Shown here piece by piece: positions 44,191-52,327 of a stretch of DNA of 64,000 nt (its first letter is position 1; each line of letters starts with the position of its first letter). The translations under genes and the position numbers were made by a program. Origin of the DNA: an uncultured Barnesiella sp. (lineage in GTDB: Bacteria; Bacteroidota; Bacteroidia; Bacteroidales; Barnesiellaceae); assembly GCA_944320995.1 (NCBI GenBank), contig CALUJQ010000005.1:1-64000 (forward strand), in the 5' to 3' direction. The notes below the pieces were generated by a model. It had not been told where the DNA came from and did no database searches. It saw only the letters and a program-made list of their open reading frames with translations.

Positions 44191-46836
44191 ATGATGAACA
44201 AGGGTTTGAAAACTGGATTGAAGATTACCGGGATAACCGTAGCGGTTATTGTGGTATTGATGTTGCTTTTACCTTTTATGTTTAAAGACAAGGTGATGAC
44301 AATCGTGAAGAACGAAGCCAACGAAATGTTGAATGCCAAACTCGATTTTGAGTCGCTCGACATTAGTTTCTTTTCGCATTTCCCAAAAGCCTCGATCGAG
44401 TTGAACGGACTTTCACTCTCGGGCATAGGCGATTTTGAGGGCGACACCTTGGTGTCGGCCCGGTCGATAGATGTGGCGGTGAATGTGATGAGCCTCTTTG
44501 GCGACGAGGGCTTCGATGTCAATTATGTCGTGTTGGACAAACCTTCGGTAAAGGCGGTAAAACTGGCCGACGGTCGGGTGAACTGGGATATTATGAAACC
44601 CGATACGGTAGCCGAGGAGGTACCGGCCGAGGAGGAGGGTGAATCTTCTTTCCGCTTGAAATTGAAGAACCTCAAAATCTCCGATGCCACGATAGTCTAT
44701 ATGGATGACTCGACCCACATGCAGTTCTATACCGATAAATTCAATTTGAAATTGTCGGGCGACATGAGTGCCGATGTGACCGATATAGATAGCAGGCTCT
44801 CTTGCGAGAATATCTATTTTGCGATGGGCGGAGTCTCTTATTTGAAACAAGCCGAAGCCCGGGCCAAGTTGACTCTCTCGGCCGATTTGAAGAATAACAA
44901 GTTTACATTGAAAGAAAACTCATTGAGCCTCAATGCTATTGTGTTGAATCTCGACGGTTGGGTCGCCCTTCTTGACAATGGCGCTATGGATATGGATTTG
45001 AAAATCAACACACCCGAGATTAATTTCAAGGAGATACTTTCGCTAATCCCGGCCATATACCAAAACAATTTCGACAAGTTGCGTACTACGGGCAATATGT
45101 CGCTCACGGCCTTTGCCAAAGGTCGCATGGAGGGCGATACGTTGCCGCAATTCGGGTTGTCGCTCGGGGTGAAAGATGCTACCTTCAATTACGAAGGTAT
45201 GCCGGCTTCGGTCGATGGTATCAACATCACAGCCTCGGTGAGCAATCCGGGCGGCGATTTGGACAAGACGCTCGTCGATGTGTCGGAGTTCCGTTTTTCC
45301 ATGTTGGGCAATCCTTTCAAGGCCACCTTCTATGCCTCCACACCCATCTCCGATTTGAATTTCAAGGCAACGGCCGACGGAACGATTCATTTGGGTAAGG
45401 TGAAAGATATTTATCCGTTGGGCGATTCGATAAGTTTGAGCGGTATAGTCACGACCGATTTGCAATTGGCCGGTCGCATGTCCGATGTCGAGAAAGAGAA
45501 TTATGAGAAAATCAAGGGTGCAGGTACACTCTCGGTTGCCGATATGGATTTGGTGATGAAAGGATTGCCGGCCGTTTCGGTGAAACAGGCAAGAGCTTCC
45601 ATTTCGGCGCAGGCCATGTCGTTGTCGCAGCTCGATGTGAAGGTAGGGCAGAGCGACATACAAGCTCGTGGCTCTTTGTCGAACTACTTGGCTTATGTCA
45701 TGAAGAACGAGACTTTGAGGGGTACGCTTACCGTCACCTCGTCGCTGCTCGACTTGAATGAGTTGATGGGCGATTCTGAATCGGCCGACGAGAATGAAGC
45801 CGACGCCGATACGACGGCCCTCTCGGTTATCGAAGTACCCAAGAATCTCGATTTGACGCTCAATGCCGATTTCAAAAAGATACTTTTCCAAAAGATGGTA
45901 CTCGATAATGTGAAGGGAAAATTGTTGGTTGCCGACGGGGCCGTGCGCATGACGCCGCTCAGTTTGAATGCTTTCGGCGGCTCGATGGTAGCCAACGGTG
46001 TCTATTCTACGGCCGAGAGTGTGGCGACTCCACGTGTCAATTTCGATTTGAACATACAGAAAGCCTCTTTTGAAAAGACCTTCGACCAGTTGGATATGGT
46101 GCAACAGATTGTCCCGATTTTCCAGAAAACGGGAGGAACATACTCGGTACAACTCGATTTGCAGTCGAACTTGGATAGCCAAATGTCGCCCGATTTAAAT
46201 TCGCTTACTGCCCGGGGTGTCATTCAGTCCAACGATATAAAGATACAGAATGTCGAAGTGTTCAACCAGTTGGCAACCTTGTTGAAAAACGACAAATTCA
46301 AAAATATCGAAGCCAAGGATTTGAAGATTTCGTTTGAAATCGAGGATGGAAAGGTAAAGACTTCGCCTTTCGATATAAAATTGGGCAATATCACCATGAA
46401 TCTTTCGGGTGTCACGGGGCTTGACCAGACCATCGATTATGCCGCAAAAATCAATATCCCGGGCGCCGGGGCGTTGAGCAATGTATCGGCAACGATTGGC
46501 GGCACTTTTACCAAGCCTTCGATTAAGTTGAATACCGAGGAAGTCGTTAAGGAGGTGGTAACCAATGTGGTCGCTTCGAAAGTGCTGGGTGTCGATGCCG
46601 AAGATGTAGAGGCGCAGAAAGCCGCGATTCGCAAACAAGCCGAGGAGGCTGGGAACAAGTTGATTGCGACGGCTCAGTCCGAAAGCGATAAATTAGTCGC
46701 CAAGGCATCGAATCCGTTGGCAAAGGTTGCCGCCCAAGCCGCCGGTAAAAAGTTGGTTGATGAGGCCGAGAAGCAGGCCCAAAAACTGAAAGATGAGGCC
46801 GAGAAACTCATAGAAAAACAGTATGGCGCTCAGTAA
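44191..46836 (+). CDS. AsmA-family envelope protein
   Basis: 881 residues. The start is the ATG at 44191 (or 44194); a TTG at 44185 is less likely. One N-terminal membrane helix (ITGITVAVIVVLMLLLPFMF, about residues 12-33) anchors a long periplasmic domain of repeated beta strands. AsmA features are DFESLDISFFSHFPKASIELNGLSLSG near the start and SGVTGLDQTIDYAAKINIPGAGA late in the chain. AsmA/TamB-like proteins form hydrophobic grooves that move phospholipids between membranes. The C-terminus has a charged Ala/Glu/Lys coiled coil (KLVDEAEKQAQKLKDEAEKLIEKQ). It begins 9 bases after the helicase stop and ends at a strong terminator. Confidence 0.9.
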   Translation: MMNKGLKTGLKITGITVAVIVVLMLLLPFMFKDKVMTIVKNEANEMLNAKLDFESLDISFFSHFPKASIELNGLSLSGIGDFEGDTLVSARSIDVAVNVMSLFGDEGFDVNYVVLDKPSVKAVKLADGRVNWDIMKPDTVAEEVPAEEEGESSFRLKLKNLKISDATIVYMDDSTHMQFYTDKFNLKLSGDMSADVTDIDSRLSCENIYFAMGGVSYLKQAEARAKLTLSADLKNNKFTLKENSLSLNAIVLNLDGWVALLDNGAMDMDLKINTPEINFKEILSLIPAIYQNNFDKLRTTGNMSLTAFAKGRMEGDTLPQFGLSLGVKDATFNYEGMPASVDGINITASVSNPGGDLDKTLVDVSEFRFSMLGNPFKATFYASTPISDLNFKATADGTIHLGKVKDIYPLGDSISLSGIVTTDLQLAGRMSDVEKENYEKIKGAGTLSVADMDLVMKGLPAVSVKQARASISAQAMSLSQLDVKVGQSDIQARGSLSNYLAYVMKNETLRGTLTVTSSLLDLNELMGDSESADENEADADTTALSVIEVPKNLDLTLNADFKKILFQKMVLDNVKGKLLVADGAVRMTPLSLNAFGGSMVANGVYSTAESVATPRVNFDLNIQKASFEKTFDQLDMVQQIVPIFQKTGGTYSVQLDLQSNLDSQMSPDLNSLTARGVIQSNDIKIQNVEVFNQLATLLKNDKFKNIEAKDLKISFEIEDGKVKTSPFDIKLGNITMNLSGVTGLDQTIDYAAKINIPGAGALSNVSATIGGTFTKPSIKLNTEEVVKEVVTNVVASKVLGVDAEDVEAQKAAIRKQAEEAGNKLIATAQSESDKLVAKASNPLAKVAAQAAGKKLVDEAEKQAQKLKDEAEKLIEKQYGAQ

Positions 46837-46860
46837 CCGTCGGTGATAGCCGGTAAAGAA

Positions 46861-46901
46861 AAAGACGCTCCGTTGAATCGTTTTCAACGGAGCGTCTTTT
46901 T
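46861..46901 (+). terminator. Bidirectional terminator
   Basis: A 17-bp stem (46861-46877 with 46883-46899) with a short loop and TTTTT at the 3' arm. It separates the convergent AsmA-like and DUF362 genes. Confidence 0.9.
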
Positions 46902-46921
46902 AGGGGGGATAAAATCCCGGG

Positions 46922-48040
46922 TTATACCGTAATCAATTCGTATTCCATGGAACCGAGCCCTATTTTCTGGGCATGATTGAGCCCCGCCTGCCAATTGGTG
47001 TCGGGGTGCATCAGGTGGAATTTGTCGGCGCCTTCGAGATGCTCGTGCGGGTGTTTCTCGGTAAGGCAACTTCCGGCGATGGCCGGAGCGGCGATGACCA
47101 TATCGGCACAGGCTTTGTCCAAAGCAACGGGATCGAACGAAGCCAATATGCCCAAGTCGGGGATAATGGCGGCGTCGTTGTGGTTCCAGCAGTCGCATTC
47201 GGGCGAAACGTTCATGATGAAACTGATGTGGAAATGGGGCTTGTCTTTGAGCACAGCCTGTGTATATTCGGCGATTTTGTAGTTGAGACGTTCCGACGTG
47301 TCATATTCACCCATGACGGCGGCTTCATGCTGGCACAGGGCCACACATTGCCCGCAACCCACGCATTTGTCGTAATCGATAACGGCCTTGCGGTCTTGAT
47401 TCAGGTGTATGGCATCATGAGCACAATGTTTCACGCAGACGTTGCAGCCTTTGCAGTTGTCGATTTCGATTTTGGGTTGTGAGTTACAATGGAGTTCCAG
47501 TTTCCCGCCTACGCTCGCACCTCCCATACCCAAGTTTTTCAATGCTCCGCCAAAGCCCGACTGTTCGTGTCCTTTGAAGTGAGTCATTGATATGACGATG
47601 TCGGCATCGGCCAAAGCCGAACCGATTTTAGGCGCTTTGCAATACTCTCCACCGAGAGGAATCTCGCGGTATTCGGTTCCCTTCAATCCGTCGGCAATGA
47701 TTACTTGGCATTGCGCCGAAATAGGGTTGAACCCGTTTTCCATCGCGCTTTGCAGATGATCGACAGCGTTGGCCCTCCGTCCCGAGTAGAGCGTGTTGCA
47801 GTCGGTAAGGAACGGTTTTGCCCCCCACGATCGCAACAGGTTGGCCAATCGGGCCGCGTAGTTCGGGCGGATATAGGCCAAGTTGCCCGGTTCGCCGAAG
47901 TGTATTTTTATGGCCACGAATTGGTCCTTGAAGTCTATACTCTCGATTCCCGCACGTTTGATAAGCCGCTCCATCTTGTCGAGCAGGTTGCTCGATGGTG
48001 TGGTGTGCAAGTTGGTAAAGAATACTTTTGATTTATCCAT
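46922..48040 (-). CDS. DUF362 protein with two 4Fe-4S clusters
   Basis: 372 residues from the ATG at 48040 (MDKSKVFFTNLHTTP); the upstream frame to 48139 crosses the promoter box. The DUF362 domain occupies most of the chain (IHFGEPGNLAYIRPNYAARL, DIVISMTHFKGHEQSGFGGALKNLGMG). Two ferredoxin-type motifs, CKGCNVCVKHC and CVGCGQCVALC, are inserted near residues 190-240. Such proteins are cytoplasmic iron-sulphur proteins of unknown electron partner, common in anaerobes. A TATTTTTG box lies about 97 bases upstream. It is monocistronic. Confidence 0.9.
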   Translation of the reverse strand: MDKSKVFFTNLHTTPSSNLLDKMERLIKRAGIESIDFKDQFVAIKIHFGEPGNLAYIRPNYAARLANLLRSWGAKPFLTDCNTLYSGRRANAVDHLQSAMENGFNPISAQCQVIIADGLKGTEYREIPLGGEYCKAPKIGSALADADIVISMTHFKGHEQSGFGGALKNLGMGGASVGGKLELHCNSQPKIEIDNCKGCNVCVKHCAHDAIHLNQDRKAVIDYDKCVGCGQCVALCQHEAAVMGEYDTSERLNYKIAEYTQAVLKDKPHFHISFIMNVSPECDCWNHNDAAIIPDLGILASFDPVALDKACADMVIAAPAIAGSCLTEKHPHEHLEGADKFHLMHPDTNWQAGLNHAQKIGLGSMEYELITV

Positions 48041-48136
48041 AGAAGTTTGTTTTAAGTTTAGCAGTCGTGAAGTACAAACGGAATGTGGCAGATCGTAACG
48101 GCCTCTGTCGGTAGCTTTTCCGATTTGTATATGAAG

Positions 48137-48144
48137 CAAAAATA
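48137..48144 (-). promoter_or_regulatory. -7 promoter box for the DUF362 gene
   Basis: TATTTTTG on the minus strand (48144 to 48137). The leader would be about 90 bases. No clear -33 element was seen. Confidence 0.35.
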
Positions 48145-48229
48145 CGAAAAAAATATCGGCGTATGATTATCTTTTTTCTTGTTTTTGTTGAATAAAATTT
48201 ATTTTATAATAAATAAAATTGAATTTGTT

Positions 48230-48261
48230 TTTGTTGTTATTCAATATCTGTGTTATATTTG
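48230..48261 (+). promoter_or_regulatory. Promoter of the hydrolase-DUF2089-YIP1 operon
   Basis: TTTG at 48230-48233 and TATATTTG at 48254-48261, 20 bases apart, both exact. Transcription starts about 20 bases before the ATG at 48287. Confidence 0.65.
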
Positions 48262-48286
48262 TATGGAATAAAAATTGAAGTTGACT

Positions 48287-49255
48287 ATGAAACAGTTCCT
48301 ATGTATGAGCTTGTTGTTTTTGAGTTTGCTACCGGCGGTGGGGTGGGCGGCAACCGAACAGGCCGTATCGCTGGATACCCCCACAGGTACGATAAACGGG
48401 AAGCTATTGATTCCCGATGCCGAACGCCCTCCGGTAGTTTTGTTGATTGCCGGCTCGGGACCCACCGATATGGACGGGAATACGGTATCGGGGAGTTTGT
48501 CGATAAAGAACAACTCGTTGAAATTGTTGGCCGAGGGGTTAGCCCGGCAAGGCATAGCCACCTTGCGCTACGACAAACGAGGTATCGCTTCGAGTGCGTC
48601 GGCCGGGAAATCCGAGACTACCATGCGTTTTGAAGATTATGTGGACGATGCGGCGGATTGGATTACATGGTTGGGCCGGGAAACCCGTTTTTCCGGCATA
48701 TATGTGCTGGGGCACAGCGAAGGTGCGTTGATAGGCATGTTGGCTTGTTTGAAGAATACGAATACGAATGTGAAAGGATTTATCTCGCTGGCTGGAGCCG
48801 GATATCCGGCTTATGCCCTTATCGAAGAGCAAATGGCCGGGCAGCCGGCCGAGGTGCGGGCGTTGGTAAAATCGATCAACGATTCGTTACAGAAGGGCCA
48901 GTGTGTTTCAAATGTTCCCATGGGCTTGATGGCTTTGTTCCGTCCGTCGGTACAGCCCTATCTTATTTCGTGGTACCGGTACGATCCCGGGTCGGTTATC
49001 TCGAATCTGCGCTTGCCGGTGCTTATCATACAAGGCGACCGTGATATACAGGTCTCGGTGAAAAATGCCGAACGGTTACGGTTGTCGCAACGCCGGGCGC
49101 GCTTGCAGATTATAGAGAATATGAATCATGTGTTGAAGATGTGCGAATCGACCGATGCCGCCGCACAACAGGCTACTTATACCAACCCCGATTTACCCGT
49201 TTCGGAACAATTGATAACGACGATTGAAAAATTTATAAAAAATGACAACCAGTGA
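48287..49255 (+). CDS. Exported alpha/beta hydrolase
   Basis: 322 residues from the ATG at 48287; in-frame TTG codons at 48275 and 48281 are less likely given the promoter at 48230-48261. It has a signal peptide (MKQFLCMSLLFLSLLPAVGWA). The alpha/beta-hydrolase fold is shown by LIAGSGPTDMDGN (oxyanion region), RYDKRGIASS, the nucleophile elbow GHSEGA, the acid region VLIIQGDRDIQVS, and the late His in ENMNHVLK. The substrate is unknown, probably an ester or peptide in the periplasm. Its 3' end overlaps the DUF2089 gene by 14 bases, so translation is coupled. Confidence 0.88.
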   Translation: MKQFLCMSLLFLSLLPAVGWAATEQAVSLDTPTGTINGKLLIPDAERPPVVLLIAGSGPTDMDGNTVSGSLSIKNNSLKLLAEGLARQGIATLRYDKRGIASSASAGKSETTMRFEDYVDDAADWITWLGRETRFSGIYVLGHSEGALIGMLACLKNTNTNVKGFISLAGAGYPAYALIEEQMAGQPAEVRALVKSINDSLQKGQCVSNVPMGLMALFRPSVQPYLISWYRYDPGSVISNLRLPVLIIQGDRDIQVSVKNAERLRLSQRRARLQIIENMNHVLKMCESTDAAAQQATYTNPDLPVSEQLITTIEKFIKNDNQ

Positions 49256-49529
49256 AATGAAGAAAAAATTGCCGTTACGGTGCCCGGCTTGCGATGCTTC
49301 GCTCAAAGTGTCGAAGATGGTATGCAGCCGTTGCGATACCGAGGTCTCTGGAGAATTTGAATTACCTGCCTTGACACATCTTACCGAGGAGGAACAGCGC
49401 TTTATGCTCGAATTTGTCAAGGCGAGCGGCAGCCTTAAAGATATGGCCAAGCAGATGGGGGTGAGCTATCCGACGGTGCGGAATTATTTGGACGACTTGA
49501 TTGACAAATTGAACAATATGGAGGAGTGA
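49242..49529 (+). CDS. DUF2089 zinc-ribbon/HTH protein
   Basis: 95 residues. Two CxxC pairs (CPAC and CSRC) form a zinc ribbon near residues 14-31. They are followed by a helix-turn-helix-like C-terminal part (LTEEEQRFMLEFVKASGSLKDMAKQMGVSYPTVRNYLDDLIDKL). This is the DUF2089 architecture. The HTH suggests DNA binding, so it may regulate its own operon or neighbours. It overlaps the hydrolase by 14 bases and its stop TGA shares a base with the ATG of the next gene. Confidence 0.9.
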   Translation: MTTSEMKKKLPLRCPACDASLKVSKMVCSRCDTEVSGEFELPALTHLTEEEQRFMLEFVKASGSLKDMAKQMGVSYPTVRNYLDDLIDKLNNMEE

Positions 49530-50119
49530 TGGAGAAGATATTGAAATTCGTGAAAAATCCCTTTTATCGGGTAGCGGGGTACGCTGCGCTTGTGTGGGGA
49601 GTAGCCGGGATCGTTGTTTCGACGGCAATAGCCTATTGTGGGGGAGTCCATTTCCACGGATTGCTGCATTATGGTGGTGCGCCCAACGGGTCATGGTGGT
49701 GTTTTGTCGTGGAGCATTTGGCGGTTTGGTTGGTTCCTGCGGTATTGATTTACCTTGCGAGCCTTTTTGCCAGCCGTTCACACGTGAGGCCGGTCGATGT
49801 GTTGGGAACGGTTGCTTTTGCCCAGTTGCCGTTTGTGTTGCTCTCGCTGTTTATGGCTTTACCTCCGATGAGCGGGATTATGTCGATACAATCGTTGCAG
49901 GACGTCGAGCAACTCCTTTCCGATACAAGTTGGATTCTTACGGTCGTGTGGATAGGCGCGGTAGGACTGCTTATGGCCATTTGGGTGCTGTATTGGATTT
50001 TTCGAGCCATATCGGTCGCCTGTAATTTGAAAGGTCGCAACCTGTGGATAGTTTTTATCATCGGTGTTTTTGGCGGCGATTTGCTTTGCCGTTATCTGAT
50101 AGGGTTGTGTTATTATTGA
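49529..50119 (+). CDS. YIP1-family integral membrane protein
   Basis: 196 residues from the ATG at 49529, which overlaps the preceding TGA (TGATG); GAGGAG lies just upstream. It starts with the family opening FVKNPFYRVAG and has about five membrane segments (YAALVWGVAGIVVSTAIAYCGG; LAVWLVPAVLIYLASLFAS; LGTVAFAQLPFVLLSLFMALP; LTVVWIGAVGLLMAIWVLYWIF; IVFIIGVFGGDLLCRYLIGL). YIP1-domain proteins of bacteria have no settled function. Coupled expression with DUF2089 suggests a regulator-membrane protein pair. Confidence 0.82.
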   Translation: MEKILKFVKNPFYRVAGYAALVWGVAGIVVSTAIAYCGGVHFHGLLHYGGAPNGSWWCFVVEHLAVWLVPAVLIYLASLFASRSHVRPVDVLGTVAFAQLPFVLLSLFMALPPMSGIMSIQSLQDVEQLLSDTSWILTVVWIGAVGLLMAIWVLYWIFRAISVACNLKGRNLWIVFIIGVFGGDLLCRYLIGLCYY

Positions 50120-50149
50120 GCCTGAAAAAGAGATACGTATGTAAAAGAG

Positions 50150-50192
50150 TGAAGCGGCTGTCGTTGAACCGATAGACCGCTCCGCTTTCGTG
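50150..50192. terminator. Weak hairpin between convergent operons
   Basis: AGCGG and CCGCT with a TGTCG/CGATA inner stem between 50155 and 50184, then CCGCTTTCGT. The T-tract is poor. It may serve the convergent ends at 50119 and 50214. Confidence 0.35.
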
Positions 50193-50213
50193 TGTCGTAT
50201 GAGAGAGTTTTAG

Positions 50214-50684
50214 CTATAAGTTTTGGGTCAGGCTCTGCAATTTATTGATTGAGATGTTTCCCGATAATTGTATGAGGACCAGTTCTTCGCCGTTTTCGTC
50301 GATTACCATAATCAGTTCCTTGACCTTTTTATCGGTTTGGGGAAGTATGTAGAAACTTACAGTCTCGTCGTCATCTTTGACTTTCATCAATTCTTCGTAG
50401 GGGGCTTTTCGGAATACGGCACACTCTTTTCGTATTTGGGCAATCATGTTGGCATTGTCCTCACATGTGAGAATCTGAATGCGGTCGAGTTCGTTGATGA
50501 CGCTTTTCAAATCCAATGCCTCCAATTCCAGTTGTCCTTCGGGCATCATGTTCAACAAGGTTTTAGAGATATTGACATAGGTGATACCCTTTTGGTCGGC
50601 AAATTTCTCAAAGACGTTGTCCCCGGCATTTGCCGAAAGCAGGCCGATTGCGGTCAGTAGGAAAATATGAACGATACGTTTCAT
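50214..50684 (-). CDS. DUF4252 exported protein (second copy)
   Basis: 156 residues with a signal peptide (MKRIVHIFLLTAIGLLSANA). The mature part matches DUF4252: FEKFADQKGITYVNISKTLLNMMP, the central Leu/Asp-rich helix, and the late strand pattern KELIMVIDENGEELVLIQLSGNISINKLQSL. DUF4252 proteins of Bacteroidota are small periplasmic or lipoprotein partners encoded beside ECF sigma factors; function unknown. It begins 2 bases after the anti-sigma stop. A paralogue lies at the head of the same operon, but the two share only the family pattern. Confidence 0.88.
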   Translation of the reverse strand: MKRIVHIFLLTAIGLLSANAGDNVFEKFADQKGITYVNISKTLLNMMPEGQLELEALDLKSVINELDRIQILTCEDNANMIAQIRKECAVFRKAPYEELMKVKDDDETVSFYILPQTDKKVKELIMVIDENGEELVLIQLSGNISINKLQSLTQNL

Positions 50685-50686
50685 GG

Positions 50687-51187
50687 TTATTCGTATTTGA
50701 AATGTTTATTGATGATTTTATTTGTTTTTGAAAATCCTTGTTGGGCTTGTTGCCACTGTTCGGTTCCTTTGTTCAGTTTTTGTGAGACGAGCAACAAAGC
50801 CCGTTGAGCCTCGGCGCAAGCGTATAATTCCTGTTCACTGAGTGTGGGCGTGGCGGGCTGGCGGGTAAAGTAGAGCCCGGCAGCCGAGGCTAATATCAAC
50901 GCTGCTGCAACCCCGCTTATCCATCGCCATACAGGAGCGAAAACCCGTCGATTCTTCTGTCCCTGTTCGGGGAGTCGGTCTATGAACGACGACATTCGGG
51001 TTTCCAACCCTTCGGGAATTCGATTGGCGTGGTCGGGCAGAAGCGCAAGGATTATACGTTTTTCATCGTGAAACTCTTGCGGAACCTCATGGGTAGCCAG
51101 ATAGTCTCTCAATACTTGCTCTTCACCGTCGGATAAGTATCCTTCAAAGAAGGCATCTATTTGTTTGCGTAACTCCTGAACTGTCAT
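50687..51187 (-). CDS. Anti-sigma factor-like single-pass membrane protein
   Basis: 166 residues. An N-terminal cytoplasmic domain (to about residue 88) is followed by one membrane helix (WISGVAAALILASAAGLYF) and a short periplasmic tail (YACAEAQRALLLVSQKLNKGTEQWQQAQQGF). This layout and the 4-base overlap with the ECF sigma gene identify it as the cognate anti-sigma factor by context; no zinc-binding ZAS motif is visible. It would hold the sigma factor at the inner membrane until a periplasmic signal arrives, possibly through the DUF4252 proteins. Confidence 0.75.
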   Translation of the reverse strand: MTVQELRKQIDAFFEGYLSDGEEQVLRDYLATHEVPQEFHDEKRIILALLPDHANRIPEGLETRMSSFIDRLPEQGQKNRRVFAPVWRWISGVAAALILASAAGLYFTRQPATPTLSEQELYACAEAQRALLLVSQKLNKGTEQWQQAQQGFSKTNKIINKHFKYE

Positions 51188-51681
51188 ATCTTTTGAATAA
51201 AGAGTTCTCTAATTGTTTTTCTTGCCCGGGAAAGGAGTACCCTGATGTGGACGCTGCTCAATCCCGTTTCGCTTTCGATTTCTTCGGCGCTGCGTTCCTC
51301 AAAATGTTTCAGCATCAATACCCGGCGTTGCTGTTCGGGAAGTTGCTCGATGAGGTGCAGCAGAATACCCATATCTTCTTTGAGTTCCAGAGCCTCGTCG
51401 GGTTGTGGTGCCGTTTCGGTTTTTTGCATCAATTCCTGTTCGTTGTCGAAGCCAATAGCAGGCTGCTTTAACCGGTCGAGGCACAAATGCTTTACGATGG
51501 TGAGCGCATAGGCTTCGTCGTTCTCTATGGAGTCGAGTATATCCCGTTTTTCCCACAATTTCAAGTAGGCGTTTTGTACCATATCTTCGGCGTCATATTC
51601 ATTGCCCAGATACCGGAAGGCGATGCGATACATTCTCTTATGAGATGGCAAGAATCGTATTTTGAATTCTTGGTGAGTCAT
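51184..51681 (-). CDS. ECF-type RNA polymerase sigma factor
   Basis: 165 residues, normal for ECF sigma factors. Region 2 is seen in RIAFRYLGNEYDAEDMVQNAYLKLWEKRD, which binds the -10 element. Region 4 has the helix-turn-helix PEQQRRVLMLKHFEERSAEEIESETGLSSVHIRVLLSRARKTI, which binds the -35 element. The linker between them is short. The gene starts 7 bases after the upstream DUF4252 stop and overlaps the anti-sigma gene by 4 bases. An ECF-type promoter before the operon suggests autoregulation. Confidence 0.95.
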   Translation of the reverse strand: MTHQEFKIRFLPSHKRMYRIAFRYLGNEYDAEDMVQNAYLKLWEKRDILDSIENDEAYALTIVKHLCLDRLKQPAIGFDNEQELMQKTETAPQPDEALELKEDMGILLHLIEQLPEQQRRVLMLKHFEERSAEEIESETGLSSVHIRVLLSRARKTIRELFIQKI

Positions 51682-51688
51682 CTCTGGA

Positions 51689-52144
51689 CTATTTTTTGTC
51701 GTTAACCAACTCTTCCATTTGTTTGGGGTCTATATTGCCTTTGATTCGGATCAGGCTTATTTCAGACGGTTCGAGTGAGATGATGACCATCTCTCTGATT
51801 CTGTCTTTCTTGGTTTTCAGAAGGATTCGAGCCATCTCGTCATCTTCGTTGGTAGATACCATAGTTTCATATTCTCCGCTATTGCATCGGGTAATCAGGT
51901 TTTTGAATTTCTTATAGTCTTGTTCCGATAGTTGGTCGGCATTCAGAATCTCCATGGCCTTCACTCCTTTTAATTCGGGAGAGAAAGGTTTGAGCAGGTT
52001 CAAGGCAAATGAGTTGATGTTTATATTTTGTGCTTCGGGTATCCGGGCGATCGATTTCGATAGATTGTCGATGCAGTTGTCGGCAAAAAGGACCGATGAA
52101 TACCCCAACAGGGTAATGGCGATAAGTAGGCTTTTTGTTTTCAT
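51689..52144 (-). CDS. DUF4252 exported protein (first gene of the sigma operon)
   Basis: 151 residues from the ATG at 52144 (MKTKSLLIAITLLGYSSVLFA, a signal peptide). An earlier ATG at 52219 would place a basic 25-residue stretch in front and would fall at the predicted transcription start, so it is rejected. The mature domain resembles DUF4252 (SFALNLLKPFSPELKGVKAMEIL and REMVIISLEPSEISLIRIKGNIDPKQMEEL). It lies 7 bases before the sigma gene. Its paralogue is the last gene of the operon. A role in sensing or buffering the envelope signal for the sigma factor is inferred from the arrangement. Confidence 0.83.
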   Translation of the reverse strand: MKTKSLLIAITLLGYSSVLFADNCIDNLSKSIARIPEAQNININSFALNLLKPFSPELKGVKAMEILNADQLSEQDYKKFKNLITRCNSGEYETMVSTNEDDEMARILLKTKKDRIREMVIISLEPSEISLIRIKGNIDPKQMEELVNDKK

Positions 52145-52224
52145 GTGTTGGATTTTTTCAAGTAATTTTTTCTGTTTGTTGTTTTTTCCGTAAGCTACGC
52201 GTTTTCTTTCGGCTTTCATAAGGG

Positions 52225-52250
52225 AGACGAGTAACAGGTAAATATGTTAC
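52225..52250 (-). promoter_or_regulatory. Candidate ECF-dependent promoter with inverted repeat
   Basis: On the minus strand GTAAC (52250 to 52246) is separated by 16 bases from CGTCT (52229 to 52225), the spacing and core bases typical of ECF sigma promoters (AAC at -35, CGTC at -10). The 52231-52250 segment is also an inverted repeat (GTAACA with TGTTAC). It differs from the housekeeping TAnnTTTG pattern seen elsewhere and lies just before the sigma operon, with expected transcription start near 52218. Confidence 0.6.
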
Positions 52251-52261
52251 AGAAAAAATTG

Positions 52262-52303
52262 AAATCGGGCGAGAAAAATAGATACTATCCTCTCGCCCGA
52301 TTT
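52262..52303 (-). terminator. Terminator of the korDABC operon
   Basis: A 13-bp stem (52262-52274 with 52291-52303) lies 24 bases after the korC stop. On the minus strand it is followed by TTTCAATTTTTT. Confidence 0.8.
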
Positions 52304-52327
52304 ATGAATTTATTATAGTTCAGCAAC

